From: Ephemerocybe angulata
Lineage: Eukaryota; Basidiomycota; Agaricomycetes; Agaricales; Psathyrellaceae
Length of the DNA: 64,000 bases
Assembly (NCBI GenBank): GCA_013368325.1
Contig: JAACJK010000061.1
Span: 496,001-560,000, forward strand
Reading direction: 5' to 3'
Positions 1-9,275 of this stretch are shown here, in pieces. The position numbers and the translations under genes were made by a program. The notes beneath the pieces are model-generated. The model had not been told where the DNA came from, ran no database searches, and worked only from the letters and a program-made list of their open reading frames with translations. Every line of letters begins with the position of its first letter. The stretch's first letter is position 1.

Positions 1-1
1 C

Positions 2-2185
2 ATGAACTGGAAGCAGCCGAAGGATGCGTTGGAGTTGGCCAGGTTTCTGGGGTTGGCGGCGTGGTTCAGGGATTTGGTGAAGAGGTTCGCGTCGATTGAG
101 GGGCCGTTGAGGGATGTGCTAATGTGGGTGGAAATGCCGGTGAAGACATCGAAGGCGGTGTACAGGAGGGTGATGTCAGGGTATAAGATGGAGGGCCGGT
201 GGGGGAAGGAGCAGGACGAGGTGTTCCTGAAGTTGAAGGGGGTGTTGACGTCGGGGCCGGTGTTGAGGAACCCGAAGTACGATGGTTTGCCCTTTGTGAT
301 CACAACGGACAGGTGTGCGGATGCGTTCGGGGCAGTGTTGGCTCAGAGGTTTGAGACGGTGCTGGCGAGTGGGAAGGAGGTGAACAAACGACATCCCATA
401 GGATTCGCATCAAAATGTACCTCGAAGACGGAACGGCACTACAAGTCCTTCTTTTCGGAGTTCGCGGCGCTCAAGTTCGGGCTGGACAAGTTTTCAGATA
501 TGGTGTGGGGGTTCCCGGTGGAGGTGGAGACGGACTGTCAGGCACTGAGGGACATTTTGACGAACGATAAGCTAGGGGTGACGCACTCGACGTGGTTGAG
601 CGGAATCATGGCTCACCAGATCGTTGATGTGAGGCACATCCTGGGGAAGTTGAATGTCGTGGCGGATGCGTTGAGTCGAGCGGCGGAGGGCCGGGAGACG
701 GAAGAGGGGGATGGGAGCGCGTGGACGGTGAAGGAGGATTGGGAGGCGGTTACGGGGTTGGCGTACGACCTGTGGAAGGTGGACATGGAGGAGTTGGTGC
801 AGGCGACCGCGTTGTTGGAGAGATACGAGGATGAGCCGATGTTCGTGGAGGTGATAAGGGCGTTAGTGGAGCTGGACGTGGGGGAATCGACGAGGGAGAG
901 GAAGCGAGCGGTGCACCGTGCGGAGGACTACTTTATCGAGGATGGCAAGTTATGGCGATTGGGAGGGGGAAACAAGACGAGGGCCAGGTCGAGGGTGGAG
1001 TGCTTGACAAGGGACGAGGCAGTGCAGTGGGCGGCGAAGGTGCACAGGGAGGGGGGTCACTGGGGAAGAGATGCGGTGAAGTTGAAGATAATGGACGAGG
1101 TCTGGAGCCCGGGGTTGGACGTGAGCATCTTGGAGGCGATAAGGGACTGCGGTCCATGCAAGAGCTTTGGTAGCAAGCATATTCATGCTCTGCTACAGCC
1201 AATCACGCGTAGGCACCCATTCGAGCTGCTCGTTGCCGACTACCTATCCATGCCAGTCGGCGTCGGCGGGTTTCATACGCTGGGCGTGTATCTGGACGTG
1301 TATTCCCAACACGTTTGGGTATTCAAGTCCAAGAAGGCGGGTTCGGTGAAGACGACGATTGAAGCACTTACCACCATATTCAACTGCCATGTGGAGCCCG
1401 AATGCTTCATGATGGACGGCGGATCACACTTCGACAACAACGATGTATTGGAGTTTTGTAAGGAGTGGAATACTATGAGGGAGGTGATGGCGGCATACTC
1501 TCCGTGGGTGAACGGGCTGGTGGAGGGTGCTAACAAGATCCTTCTTCATGTGTTGAAGTGTCTGTGTGCGCCGGAGTTAGGGGACGACGACTGCGAGGGG
1601 ATGGAGAGAGAAGGCATACTGAAGGAGTGGCCGAAGCATTTGGAGAAAGCGGTGAGGATGGTGAACAGGAGGTTGTTGCCGGCGTTGGGGTTTAGTCCGA
1701 AGGAGTTGTTGATGGGGATGGTTATCAACACGTCGAGGACGCCGGTGGAGATCAGTGCAGTAGAGGCAGTGGGGGCGGAGGACGTGTCGCGCCAGATGGC
1801 GTACGCCGCTCAGCAGAGATTGGACGGGTACGCGGCGATGGTGAAGCATGCGGTGAGGCGGAAGGAGGCATTTGATCGGCGAGTGTTGGCGAAGAGACCT
1901 GGGGAGGTGGTGTTTAGGCCAGGTCAGCTGGTGCAAGTTTACCGGAGCGACTTGGACATGACGTTCAAGTGCGATCGAAAACTCTTACCCAAGTGGTCGG
2001 TTCCGAGGAGGGTGGTGAGGAGGTTGGTGAACTCGTATGTGTTGGAGACGCTGGGAGGGGTGGAGATTAGTGGGAGGTTCAGTGCGAGGAGGTTGCGAGG
2101 GTTTGTACCGAAGAAGGGGTCGAGGCTTGAGAGAGAGCAGAAGAGGAGGATGGCCGCGGAGGAGGTGCGAGAGAAAGAGCGATGA
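2..2185 (+). CDS. Ty3/gypsy pol fragment: RT end, RNase H, integrase
   Basis: This is an open frame of 727 codons, truncated at its start by the window edge. Residues 1-95 match the end of a gypsy reverse transcriptase (FLGLAAWFRDLV region). Residues about 97-235 are an RNase H domain (ITTDRCADAFGAVLAQ; the usual TDAS is TDRC here), ending in the NVVADALSR motif. About 348-385 is the HHCC integrase zinc site (HREGGH, then CGPC). About 405-560 is the integrase core: Asp in LLVADYL (about 412), Asp in MMDGG (about 470) and Glu in GLVEGAN (about 506), with exactly 35 residues between the last two. The C-terminal part is basic and ends in an EKER-type tail. The visible frame has no stop, so this is the least damaged retroelement gene here. 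Integrase function is inferred from the DDE triad. Confidence 0.88.
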   Translation: MNWKQPKDALELARFLGLAAWFRDLVKRFASIEGPLRDVLMWVEMPVKTSKAVYRRVMSGYKMEGRWGKEQDEVFLKLKGVLTSGPVLRNPKYDGLPFVITTDRCADAFGAVLAQRFETVLASGKEVNKRHPIGFASKCTSKTERHYKSFFSEFAALKFGLDKFSDMVWGFPVEVETDCQALRDILTNDKLGVTHSTWLSGIMAHQIVDVRHILGKLNVVADALSRAAEGRETEEGDGSAWTVKEDWEAVTGLAYDLWKVDMEELVQATALLERYEDEPMFVEVIRALVELDVGESTRERKRAVHRAEDYFIEDGKLWRLGGGNKTRARSRVECLTRDEAVQWAAKVHREGGHWGRDAVKLKIMDEVWSPGLDVSILEAIRDCGPCKSFGSKHIHALLQPITRRHPFELLVADYLSMPVGVGGFHTLGVYLDVYSQHVWVFKSKKAGSVKTTIEALTTIFNCHVEPECFMMDGGSHFDNNDVLEFCKEWNTMREVMAAYSPWVNGLVEGANKILLHVLKCLCAPELGDDDCEGMEREGILKEWPKHLEKAVRMVNRRLLPALGFSPKELLMGMVINTSRTPVEISAVEAVGAEDVSRQMAYAAQQRLDGYAAMVKHAVRRKEAFDRRVLAKRPGEVVFRPGQLVQVYRSDLDMTFKCDRKLLPKWSVPRRVVRRLVNSYVLETLGGVEISGRFSARRLRGFVPKKGSRLEREQKRRMAAEEVREKER

Positions 2186-2585
2186 GAGGAGGAGAGGAAG
2201 AAAGTGGAGGCAGAGAGGAAGTTGTTGGAGGGGGCGAGCGAAGCAGGGAGTGCGAGTTCAGATTCGGAGTCGGAGTCGGAGGAGTCAGAGGAGGACTCGA
2301 GCGGCGAGGAGTGAGGGTTTTGTGGTACGAGGCTGGGACGTCGAGCGGGGCTCGGACACGTCGGTTGATGAGGCGTCGGGCGGGGCTCGGACACGTCGGT
2401 TGATGAGGCGTCGGGCGGGGCTCGGACACGCCAGGGGTGGTGGTTTGTTGTAGTGTTTAGAGGTGGTGGTTGTTCGCTTTCTGAGGGTCCGCGGGGAGGC
2501 GGCTGTTGGTTCGTTTCGCTTTTCTTTTCTTTTCTTTTTGTTTGTTTTTTCACGCCGGGACGGCGCTGCTTTCAGGGGGGGAGCA
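2186..2585 (+). other. gypsy-1 3' untranslated tail and polypurine tract
   Basis: The stretch is non-coding, between the pol stop and the LTR. It contains the 35-bp tandem repeat (2340-2430), a T-rich block (2511-2550) and the purine run AGGGGGGGAGCA at 2574-2585, directly against the LTR start TGG. That placement is what a plus-strand primer (PPT) of an LTR retrotransposon requires. Confidence 0.6.
2340..2430 (+). repeat. 35-bp tandem repeat, 2.6 copies
   Basis: Copies run 2340-2374, 2375-2409 and a partial 2410-2430. Each contains GGGGCTCGGACACGTCGG. The first two differ at one position (GAGC versus GGGC). The repeat lies in the 3' tail of gypsy-1. Confidence 0.9.
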
Positions 2586-2873
2586 TGGAGTGGGGTGGCC
2601 CCACTCCAGAGAGGATAGAGGAGAGTAGAGTAGAGTAGGATAGATAGACGCTAGAGTAGAGTAGAGCCGAGGTTGGCGCGGCTTCGTGTTTGGTCGAGTT
2701 GTGTGGCGGCTTCGCAGCTTAGTCAGCTTGCTGGCTTTTGCGATGTGTCGCGTTCCTTTCGTTTCTTCATCCAATACATTTGTGTTGCATCTTGTCTTTC
2801 TTGTCGTCGTCGTCGCAGCACAGCAGTCTCTTGTCGTTTCTTGTCGCAGTCTCAGCTTGTTCTCTCTTGACCA
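2586..2873 (+). repeat. gypsy-1 3' LTR (about 288 bp)
   Basis: The LTR starts TGGAGTGGGG directly after the polypurine tract and ends TCTTGACCA, giving TGG/CCA termini. Its first 23 bp form a perfect 10-bp-stem palindrome (2586-2595 with 2599-2608). The right boundary is placed where the interrupted copia-C frame resumes on the minus strand. A boundary at 2878 is the alternative. No second LTR is available to compare. Confidence 0.6.
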
Positions 2874-5049
2874 TCCCATCGTCGACTCGTCAAAGATGAC
2901 ATCGGTTGAGAAGAGGATACCGCCGGACGTGAGCATACACCGCCAGCCAATACGATCTGACTCGTAGCCGATGAAGATGGCTTCTCGGCGATAAGGGGAC
3001 AGCTTCGGTCGTACCTCAGAGGGTGTCAGAGGAAAGCACCGACAAGCGAAAACACGCAGATGGGAAACATCAGGCTTCCGATCGAAGAGGACTGCGAAAG
3101 GCGTGAGATCAGGACCGATGGACTAGCGCGTAGCGCTGTCCTGCTGCCCTCGTCGTATTTCTAGGTGCCTGTGTGCGCGTGTTTGTCTGCGCCTTCGGCG
3201 CTTAGTAGGCCCTTCAGGCTTCCTGTCGTGCTCCGTTTGTAGATGAACCAGCTCTTTGCTCACGACAATGACGACGACGCTGGATTGGGCCTGAGAGTCG
3301 AGGTAGGGGCACGGTTAGCGGTGTAAGCCGCCGTGAGGAGGGTGAAACCGCAGAACATCTCCGGAAGACCAGAGGCAGCCAAGAGCGTCTTGAAGTCAAA
3401 CGACATGCATCTGATGTAAGGCTCGGCCTTGCCGTTCTGCTGGTGAGCGTAGGGAACCGTTGTCTGTGCCCGAATCCCCTTCTCCGTCAAGAAGGTTTTG
3501 AGATCCCCTTCAACAAACTCCTTCGCCCCATCCGACCGAAGAAAACTGACCCTCTTCCCCGAGATATTCTCCACCACCGCAACAACCACATTGATGTGTC
3601 GCACCGCTTCATCCTTGGCTTGTAGGAGAAAGACCCAAGAGAAGTTAGAGAAATCATCCACAACAACCAGCCAGTAGCAGTTCCCACAGCACTGGACGCG
3701 CATAGGGCCACCGGTATCAACATGCAGCAATTCACCGGTGAACGAAGCACAGTTCATGTTGTGGGAGTACGAGGCTGCGTGACCCTTCCCTTCAACACAT
3801 GCGACACATTTCGACAGAGTCAGAACACCAACAGGAGACACCCCCGTAATGTACTTCCCCCGGATAACCGCCTTTGTTGCTTCCCAACCAAGATGGCTAA
3901 AGCGACGGTGCCACAGATCGAGAGTCGAGACTGAGAGGAGGAGGCACGAACGAGAGTGGACCCGAAGGAGCAGTGAGGGACACCAAACCGTCTGGTGAAG
4001 CGGACATGGAAGGCAGGAAGATACACCGAAGGAAGGTGAGGTTGTTGTGTCTGGTCAGAGAAAGGAAGGCGGAGGGTCAAACACCTTGCTTGTATTCCCA
4101 CAGGTACGTCTTCCCCGCAGCAAACATGACTCGTAGACCCAATCCATCGACCAGCCGCCCAACGGAGAGGAGATTGATAGGGCAGTCCGGTGCGAAGAGA
4201 CAGTCGAGCAAGCAAGGGGCTGTCGGAATAGAAATCCCGGACCCAGGGTCTAGGTAGGTAGGGGGGTCTGGGGCGGAGCCCCAGAGAATTTTGACCTTGC
4301 CAAAAAAGGAAATTTTCCCTGCAAAGAACACATTTTTCAGGCACTCTTGAATGTGAAATAGTTCCTGTGGCATATAATAACATTAACTAGTGCCAAAATA
4401 GTGATATTAGGTGTGTATCAGTGTCCGTATAATTAATTTGGCTTAGACTTTGGCTGGGAAATACTGTGTAGACATAAGTTGATGTGTCTATTAGTCTATT
4501 TCACTGTAATAATATGTGTATACTACTTCCAACATATGTTTTCATACTTCCAGTGACCACAGCAGACCTTTTGGATGGTCAAAGCAATCACGATGATGTC
4601 ATAAAATTACTATTTTTGGCCATATATTCCCGCGGGTAGGTAGGTAGGGGTACCCCAGGCTCCCAAACTGAGAATTTCGACCTCTGGTCCAAAATTTCCA
4701 TTCCGACAGCCCCTTGCGAGCAAGACCAGAACACGCGTGGCGCCATCAGAGAACCGAACCGGTATGCGGACAGTGCCACACCCCTGTGCCAACAAAGGCT
4801 TATTCACAGCTGTCCCAATCGAAACCGACACCTTCTGAAAGGAAGAGAAAGAAGCGCGGCTTTGAATGATGTGTTGTGAACAGCCCGATCGAGGACAGCC
4901 AGGGATGATGGGCGAGATGAGGGCGGAGAAGCCGAAGGAGTGGGGACTGAGGAATCAGGCAAGGCGGTGTAGCAGTGGAAAGCAGATGAATTAGAGTAGT
5001 TATCACAAATAAACTCGGGGTTGAGTGTAAGGGAATTGAAGTCATCCGC
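2874..5049 (-). pseudogene. copia-C pol relic: protease, GAG-pre-integrase, integrase
   Basis: Read on the minus strand, a protease-like segment (AVLDRAVHNTSF near 4880) keeps the catalytic Asp but has Arg where Ser is usual. It is followed, in another frame, by VRIPVRFSDGAT and, across the hAT-like insertion, by NLLSVGRLVDGLGL. The integrase core is open from 3841 to 3260: a zinc-site remnant (CVACVEGKGH), Asp in ELLHVDTGGPM, Asp in FLRSDGAKEF and Glu in QQNGKAE. A stop at 3260-3262 and about 115 bp of unmatched sequence follow. Then the typical integrase C-terminus resumes at about 3125-2874 (FAVLFDRKPDVSHLRVFACR, AIFIGYES, STDVIFDES). The RT is not in the window. Certain as a copia relic; the frame-level history is inferred. 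Confidence 0.8.
4205..4724. mobile_element. Non-autonomous hAT-like element (504 bp) with 8-bp TSD
   Basis: The element spans 4213-4716. Its ends are inverted repeats: CAAGGGGCTGTCGGAAT at 4213-4229, and the complement at 4700-4716, continuing to about 22 bp with one mismatch. It is flanked by the direct repeat CGAGCAAG at 4205-4212 and 4717-4724. An 8-bp duplication and a CA.GG-type terminus fit the hAT superfamily. Subterminal TAGGTAGGTAGG blocks occur near both ends. No transposase-like ORF is inside, so it must be mobilised in trans. Removing the element plus one TSD copy (512 bp) brings the copia-C frames on both sides into register, which confirms the boundaries. Confidence 0.85.
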
Positions 5050-6110
5050 TCAGAGGGCACCAATATCATCAACCACATCACCTGCCGGAACCTCCGCTGC
5101 CGCCTCGTCGTAGACATCCACATCCGCCATGAGAACATCTTCATCATGAACACCTTCCTCCATCAAGTATGATTGACCCATGGGCCGCCCGACATTGGCA
5201 TGATTGCCACCGGGAGCGCGGCAGTTCGCAGCGGTATGGCCAACCTTCCGACAGTTGTAGCACTGCTGCCCAGATGGACGAGCACCCGGAGTGCGAGGGT
5301 CCAACGAGCTGCCACCAGGACCGACAGCTGCATGAGAACGTGGGGCAGAGCCGGAAGGAGGCGGAGGACGAGGGCCAGAAAGAGTAGGATACGTCTGAGA
5401 CTGGATGACCGAGCGGATCTGCTGATTCTGGCGATGGGTAGCACGCAGGTTGGTGAAAGAAGCCTCGGCTTTCTCAAGCCACTCGAGAACGTCGTCAAAG
5501 CCAACGTGTCCGCTCAGGACCGTATCGGAGTTGCACCAGGTGTTGAAGTTATTGATGAAATGGACCATGAAATGAGGGAGGTGAAGAATGAAACCCCGAA
5601 TCATGTCGATAGGCGACACTGTGTAACCAGAACGATCGACTTGAAGGACGAGTTGGGTGTACTTCTGGAGGTAGTCCGACACATCCGCACCACACTGGAG
5701 GAGCATCGCAACCTGCCAGCGATCGGAACCGTAGCTGGTGTTTTCAGTGCCGAAGGTACGTCAAAGGTAGCGGTAGATGATCCTGCATGTAGGAGACATG
5801 CTGCCAGGTCGGACGGACGCCACCTCGCGAGCAATCTTTCACTTGATGATGACAGAGACAGTCCTAGTGAGAACCTGAGAGACAACCTGGTCGAGTTGGT
5901 CGAAGTTATCCGCCACCAGGAGATCATCTTTCGAAGGTTGATGCGCCATGAGAGGTCGAGTGATAAAGCGAAGGGGGCGAGGGATGTGGTTGGTCTCGTC
6001 ATCCTCCAATTCGAGAACCAGGCCTAGGAGGTTGTAGGAGGTAAGGAGATGGCGTACCTCAGCATCCCAGTTGGTCCATTGCTCGCACCGCTCCAGCACC
6101 GTAGAAACAG
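5050..6110 (-). pseudogene. copia-C gag relic with CCHC zinc knuckle
   Basis: There are two open segments on the minus strand. 6099-5839 gives an N-terminal gag-like stretch (WDAEVRHLLTSYNLLGL). After a stop and frame change, 5706-5050 gives the rest, with the zinc knuckle CYNCRKVGHTAANC (C-x2-C-x4-H-x4-C) and then an acidic tail. This is the nucleocapsid/capsid protein of a copia element, which would bind its RNA in virus-like particles. The in-frame region upstream of the first Met is open back to a stop near 6140, so the true start is uncertain. Broken by at least one frameshift near 5840. Confidence 0.75.
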
Positions 6111-6820
6111 AAGAAGTATGAAGACGAAAGGGTTTGGAGCATTAAGAAAAGAGTCAGGAGTAATGTCCAAAAGACAATCATAGATGGTATAGTCCAAACC
6201 ATAAATCCCAACCTGATGACGTTGGAGTGGGGCAACCCCGAGATGCTGAGCCCCGAGGAGCTACACAACTTCCAACTGCTCCCCGCCTCCAACCACCGAC
6301 CCAAGCCTCGGAGTGTGCAACAACAGCCTGTGTGCGTGTTACAACCCGGTGAATGAGCTTCAAGCACTGACCGCTGCCATCCCTCCATGCGCCCGGCATC
6401 TCAAAACCAGAATCACCTAACACTTCGTCGCCTCCTTCCAGCAGCTGATCCGAAACAACCCCAGGCTGAGAGTCTCCTTCCGAACTTCGCACTGCCGCCA
6501 CGTTTTCATCCGGAATCTTGGGCAGCGACTCAGGAACCCAGGGCCTAGGCGTCTCTGAAGCCGGACGGAATACTGCAGTGGGCATCGGCGAGAGATCTTC
6601 GTCTTGTGGAGCCAGGATCGTGGTTGAACGCGCCGAGGCCTATCACCGAGTGTGACAGTCGCCCAAAGAAGTAGACAAGGAGCCCAGTACTGTGGAGTTG
6701 TACTGCCGACTCCCGAGTGCCTAGAGTGGCGTCCCGCACGAGAACATGACCAAATCCAATATCGCCGTTGGGTGATCCCGTTGAAGGTATTGATAAAGTT
6801 GATTTAGAGGCGCGCACCAT
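6111..6820 (-). other. copia-C leader region, no gene recognised
   Basis: This lies between the primer-binding site and gag of copia-C. It has ORFs of 90-135 codons on the minus strand (for example 6585-6178, rich in Pro, Glu and Gly) that match nothing I know. I read it as an untranslated leader or decayed sequence. Confidence 0.4.
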
Positions 6821-6836
6821 GCGCGGGGCTCATAAC
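6821..6836 (-). promoter_or_regulatory. copia-C primer-binding site (initiator tRNA-Met half)
   Basis: The minus strand reads GTTATGAGCCCCGCGC just after the LTR end. GTTATGAGCCC is complementary to the anticodon-loop side of fungal initiator tRNA-Met (GGGCUCAUAAC), the same internal-tRNA priming used by Drosophila copia. Copia-A has the same site at 8978. Confidence 0.65.
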
Positions 6837-6839
6837 TTA

Positions 6840-7087
6840 TGAAAACCTATCACCGTAATGAGAAAGAGGAAAACCCAGATGTAATTGAAGTCTAGAATAA
6901 TACCTATCACTGTAATGAGAAAGAGGAACTATCATGAACTATAAGTATGAACCTAATGGAAAGAGAACATAGCGATACTCACAACTCAGATGTAATTGAA
7001 GTCTGAGTTGTGATGTATGCGAAGGAACAAAACATAAGGAAGAAAGATGACATGTGACCGTGTCGTTGTCCTGAACATCTGACAACA
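6840..7087 (-). repeat. copia-C 5' LTR (about 248 bp)
   Basis: On the minus strand it starts TGTTGTCAGATG at 7087 and ends TTTTCA at 6840, next to the primer site. It contains two copies of CCTATCAC/TGTAATGAGAAAGAGG-type sequence (6847 and 6903), two copies of CAGATGTAATTGAAGTCT (6876 and 6987) and a perfect 12-bp inverted repeat (6979-6990 with 7002-7013). The 3' LTR is outside the window, so the boundaries are inferred from TG...CA termini and from the copia-B frame beginning at about 7088. Confidence 0.5.
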
Positions 7088-7095
7088 CCCAAACC

Positions 7096-7782
7096 ATGAA
7101 GGGTGTCCCATACATGAATGCAGTCGGCTCCCTGATGTACCTTGCTGTTGGAACCCGACCAGACATCGCATATGCCGTTGCCAAACTCGCTCAGTACAAC
7201 TCCAATCCTGGACCCATCCATTGGAGGGCAGTCAAACATGTCTTCCGCTATCTCAAGGGCACCATGGACCTCAAGCTAACATATCGTAATGATGGTGGCG
7301 ACAAGATGTCCTCAGAGCTCTTCCAAGCTTACAGCGATGCTGACCATGCTGGGTGCCTCGACACTCAGCGCTCAACCTCTGGCTTCGTTATCAAGATAGG
7401 TTCTGGAGCTGTTAGCTGGTCTGCCAAGAAGCAAATGATTGTTGCCGACTCATCCACTGAGGCGGAATACGTTGCTGCTTCAAGCGCAGGAAGGGACATC
7501 ATTTGGATGAGGACGCTCTTGAGTGAACTTGGCTATAACATTCAAGGCCTCTCACCTCTCATGGTCGACAACCAGTCAGCACTCAAGGTACTCAAGAACC
7601 CAGAGAACCATGGGTGCATGAAGCACATCGACGTCAAGATGCACTGGATCCGCGATGCTATCTGACGAGGCAAAATTACTGTTTATTTCCTCCCTACCTG
7701 GGAGATGATCGCTGATATCTTCACCAAGCCTCTTCCTAAACTGGCAATTCAGAAGCATAGACTGGCACTTGGGCTCGAGTAG
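7096..7782 (+). pseudogene. copia-B pol C-terminus (RNase H)
   Basis: The frame opens at VPYMNAVGSLMYLAVGTRPD and runs through the copia RNase H motifs: YSDADHAGCLDTQRSTSG, SSTEAEYVAASSAGRD, and DNQSALKVLKNPENHG followed by KHIDVKMHWIRDAI. A TGA stop at 7663-7665 interrupts it, and the same frame continues to MIADIFTKPLPKLA and a natural stop near 7782. RNase H would degrade the RNA template during reverse transcription. It aligns residue for residue with copia-A 13906-14582, with many substitutions. The RT proper is absent. Confidence 0.88.
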
Positions 7783-7810
7783 GACTCAGAGACATTACAT
7801 TGAGGGGTTG

Positions 7811-8173
7811 TGTTGAAGGACAATGCTCATGTCAACGTCCTCTCATCTAGATACATATCTTTTCGATGTTTTTCCTCTTTATGATTCACCATTCGCTCTT
7901 GCTCACATTTGCTCACATTTGCTCACTTTCACCCATTCGCACCCATAGCTGTGTGCTTATTGTTCATTCATCATTCTTATCTTTACTTCTATCATTCTCT
8001 CATCACTTCTATCATTATATTCGTTTCATCTATTGTCCTATTGCTATCCATCATTCTATTGTTCTCAATCTATTGTTCTCACTTCTATTGTTCCGTAAAT
8101 AGATTGATCATTGTTCTCATACAGTATATAGTCGACACTGTGAGTGGTTGAGTCCCTATCGAACTTCTCCTCA
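7811..8173 (+). repeat. copia-B 3' LTR (about 363 bp)
   Basis: It begins TGTTGAAGGACAATGC, matching the copia-A LTR start TGTTGAAGTACAATGC, and shares the block ACAGTATATAGTC.ACACTG followed by a CTATCGAACT motif near its end. The right end is uncertain (8173 by a terminal CA; then TAGAG). Confidence 0.6.
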
Positions 8174-8455
8174 TAGAGTGGTTACCAGGAAGTCGGTGTA
8201 TTCCTGATATCTGCCGAGAATGAGACAGAGTCGAGCGAAGTGGGTAATCTGTCCTGCAGAGTTGGTGGAGCCGTCGATGTTGAACAAATCAATGGAGTGT
8301 CGGAGGGGGAAGGTGGTGATTTTGTGGCAGGTAACAAAGTCCTGGTCAAGGAAGAGAGCAGTCGCTCCACAGTCTATCATAGCTGCCGGCTCCGTTTCTC
8401 GGTTTCTGCCACGCAGCTTAATTCGGACTCGAAAATGAGAGGATAACGGGTTCAA
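8171..8455 (-). pseudogene. gypsy-2 protease fragment
   Basis: The minus-strand frame encodes a retropepsin-like segment of the gypsy type: a hydrophobic run, then AMIDCGATALFLDQDF (usual DSGAT-type site, here DCGAT with the catalytic Asp kept), then NSAGQI and DFLVTTL. An aspartic protease would mature gag-pol. It is cut on its C-terminal side by copia-B at about 8171. It continues, with a stop, toward 8573, where copia-A separates it from its gag at 15014. Confidence 0.72.
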
Positions 8456-8573
8456 TTCTCAAGTCAAACTAAGCTTACATGCGTGTATAGAATCATAGGC
8501 AGAAGCAAGAAACGGAGATGGGAGTACACGTGCAGCAGCACCAGCGCGTACCCGAGCTAAAAAGACGACTTGG

Positions 8574-8976
8574 TGTTGAAGTACAATGCACATGTCTCCA
8601 TGGCTCGCCCATTGTTCTCTTCATCTTCACACGGGCGCTGCCTCTTTCAAACTTTTCTATTGTTCTAATGCTTCTTTGTTCTATATATATCCACAATCAC
8701 ATTGTTCATTCATTCCATTGTTTCACATATATCACACAGCATTGTTCTCACTTCTATTGTTCCATATTTGTACGTACTTTATTGTTCTCCCGATATGGAT
8801 CATCTATTGTTCCACACAGTATATAGTCTACACTGCAAGTGGATAGTTCCCTTATCGAACTATCTCCCACTTGCAGGTGCGTCATGTTGTATTTCTCTTT
8901 ATCTAACTTAACTAATATATCGAACTATCTCCCACTTGCAGTGGCTTCAACGACTTATAAACTTAGCAGTTTATCA
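8574..8976 (+). repeat. copia-A 5' LTR
   Basis: 403 bp with TG...CA ends, 397/403 identical to the 3' LTR by direct comparison. It contains a TATATATAT stretch near 8683 and a near-duplicated block ATCGAACTATCTCCCACTTG at about 8855 and 8921. Confidence 0.95.
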
Positions 8977-8977
8977 A

Positions 8978-8990
8978 GTTATGAGCCCCG
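8978..8990 (+). promoter_or_regulatory. copia-A primer-binding site (initiator tRNA-Met half)
   Basis: One base after the LTR, the sequence GTTATGAGCCCC is complementary to positions 39-29 of fungal initiator tRNA-Met (anticodon loop). Priming by a cleaved initiator tRNA is known for Drosophila copia; use here is inferred from complementarity and position. Confidence 0.7.
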
Positions 8991-9275
8991 GGCTCCTCTG
9001 ATACACGACACCACACGTTATCAGACACCGCATTCTATACGCTATCACTGCCCACTCGTCACTCTTCACTCGGTCACACCTCGCTCCATCACAGCTTCGT
9101 GTCGTTCATCGACGCCTTGCTCCAGCTTCACATCACACGCCCAGCCGCGTGTTTGATCTTGCTTCCGCTACCTCGGAGTTATACTCCTCTTAGCATTCCC
9201 TCACTTCTGCGGTGATTTTCGCTCAGAAGTTCCCCTTCTTCCCTCTCCCTCACACATCGTCGATCGATCTCCACC
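8991..9275 (+). other. copia-A leader
   Basis: Untranslated leader before gag. It contains GTCGTTCATCGACGCC (9101) and TACCTCGGAGTTATACTCCT (9169-9188). Near-identical and identical versions of these occur in the leader side of the unrelated gypsy-2 (see findings). Confidence 0.55.

Larger units (their letters stand above)
1..2873 (+). mobile_element. Ty3/gypsy retrotransposon gypsy-1, 3' part only
   Basis: The window opens inside a Ty3/gypsy element. The order seen is end of reverse transcriptase, RNase H, integrase, a non-coding tail with a 35-bp tandem repeat, a polypurine tract and a 3' LTR. The RNase H-integrase order is the gypsy order; copia has integrase before RT. The 5' LTR, gag and most of RT lie left of the window. 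The right end falls inside a minus-strand copia element (copia-C): the copia reading frame runs up to about 2874 and is cut there, so gypsy-1 inserted into copia-C. The target duplication cannot be confirmed because the left junction is outside. Confidence 0.85.
2874..7087 (-). mobile_element. Ty1/copia retrotransposon copia-C, interrupted and decayed
   Basis: This is a minus-strand copia element read from right to left: 5' LTR (6840-7087), initiator-tRNA-type primer site (6821-6836), gag (about 5050-6110), protease, then integrase down to 2874. Gypsy-1 cuts it there; the RT, RNase H and 3' LTR should lie left of the window. A 504-bp hAT-like element sits in its protease region (4213-4716). 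Gag and pol contain frameshifts and stops, so the element is dead. Its LTR lies directly beside the plus-strand fragment copia-B, so it probably inserted into copia-B. Confidence 0.75.
7088..8173 (+). mobile_element. copia-B: 3' fragment of a Ty1/copia element
   Basis: This is the last part of a copia element related to copia-A: the RNase H end of pol, the purine tract ATTGAGGGGTTG and a 3' LTR. Everything upstream is missing where the copia-C LTR begins. Its right end meets the protease frame of gypsy-2, so it most likely inserted into gypsy-2. Confidence 0.75.

Noticed and set aside
2340..2430. Possible CRISPR-like array
   Set aside because: The units are contiguous tandem copies without spacers, inside a retrotransposon tail of a eukaryote.
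1939..2553. 204-codon minus-strand ORF opposite the gypsy-1 pol end
   Set aside because: It is antisense to the integrase C-terminus and to the tandem repeat. Its Pro/Ser-rich content is the complement of GA-rich coding sequence.
6178..6585. 135-codon minus-strand ORF between the copia-C primer site and gag
   Set aside because: No motif, and its position is that of an untranslated leader; kept only as a region note.
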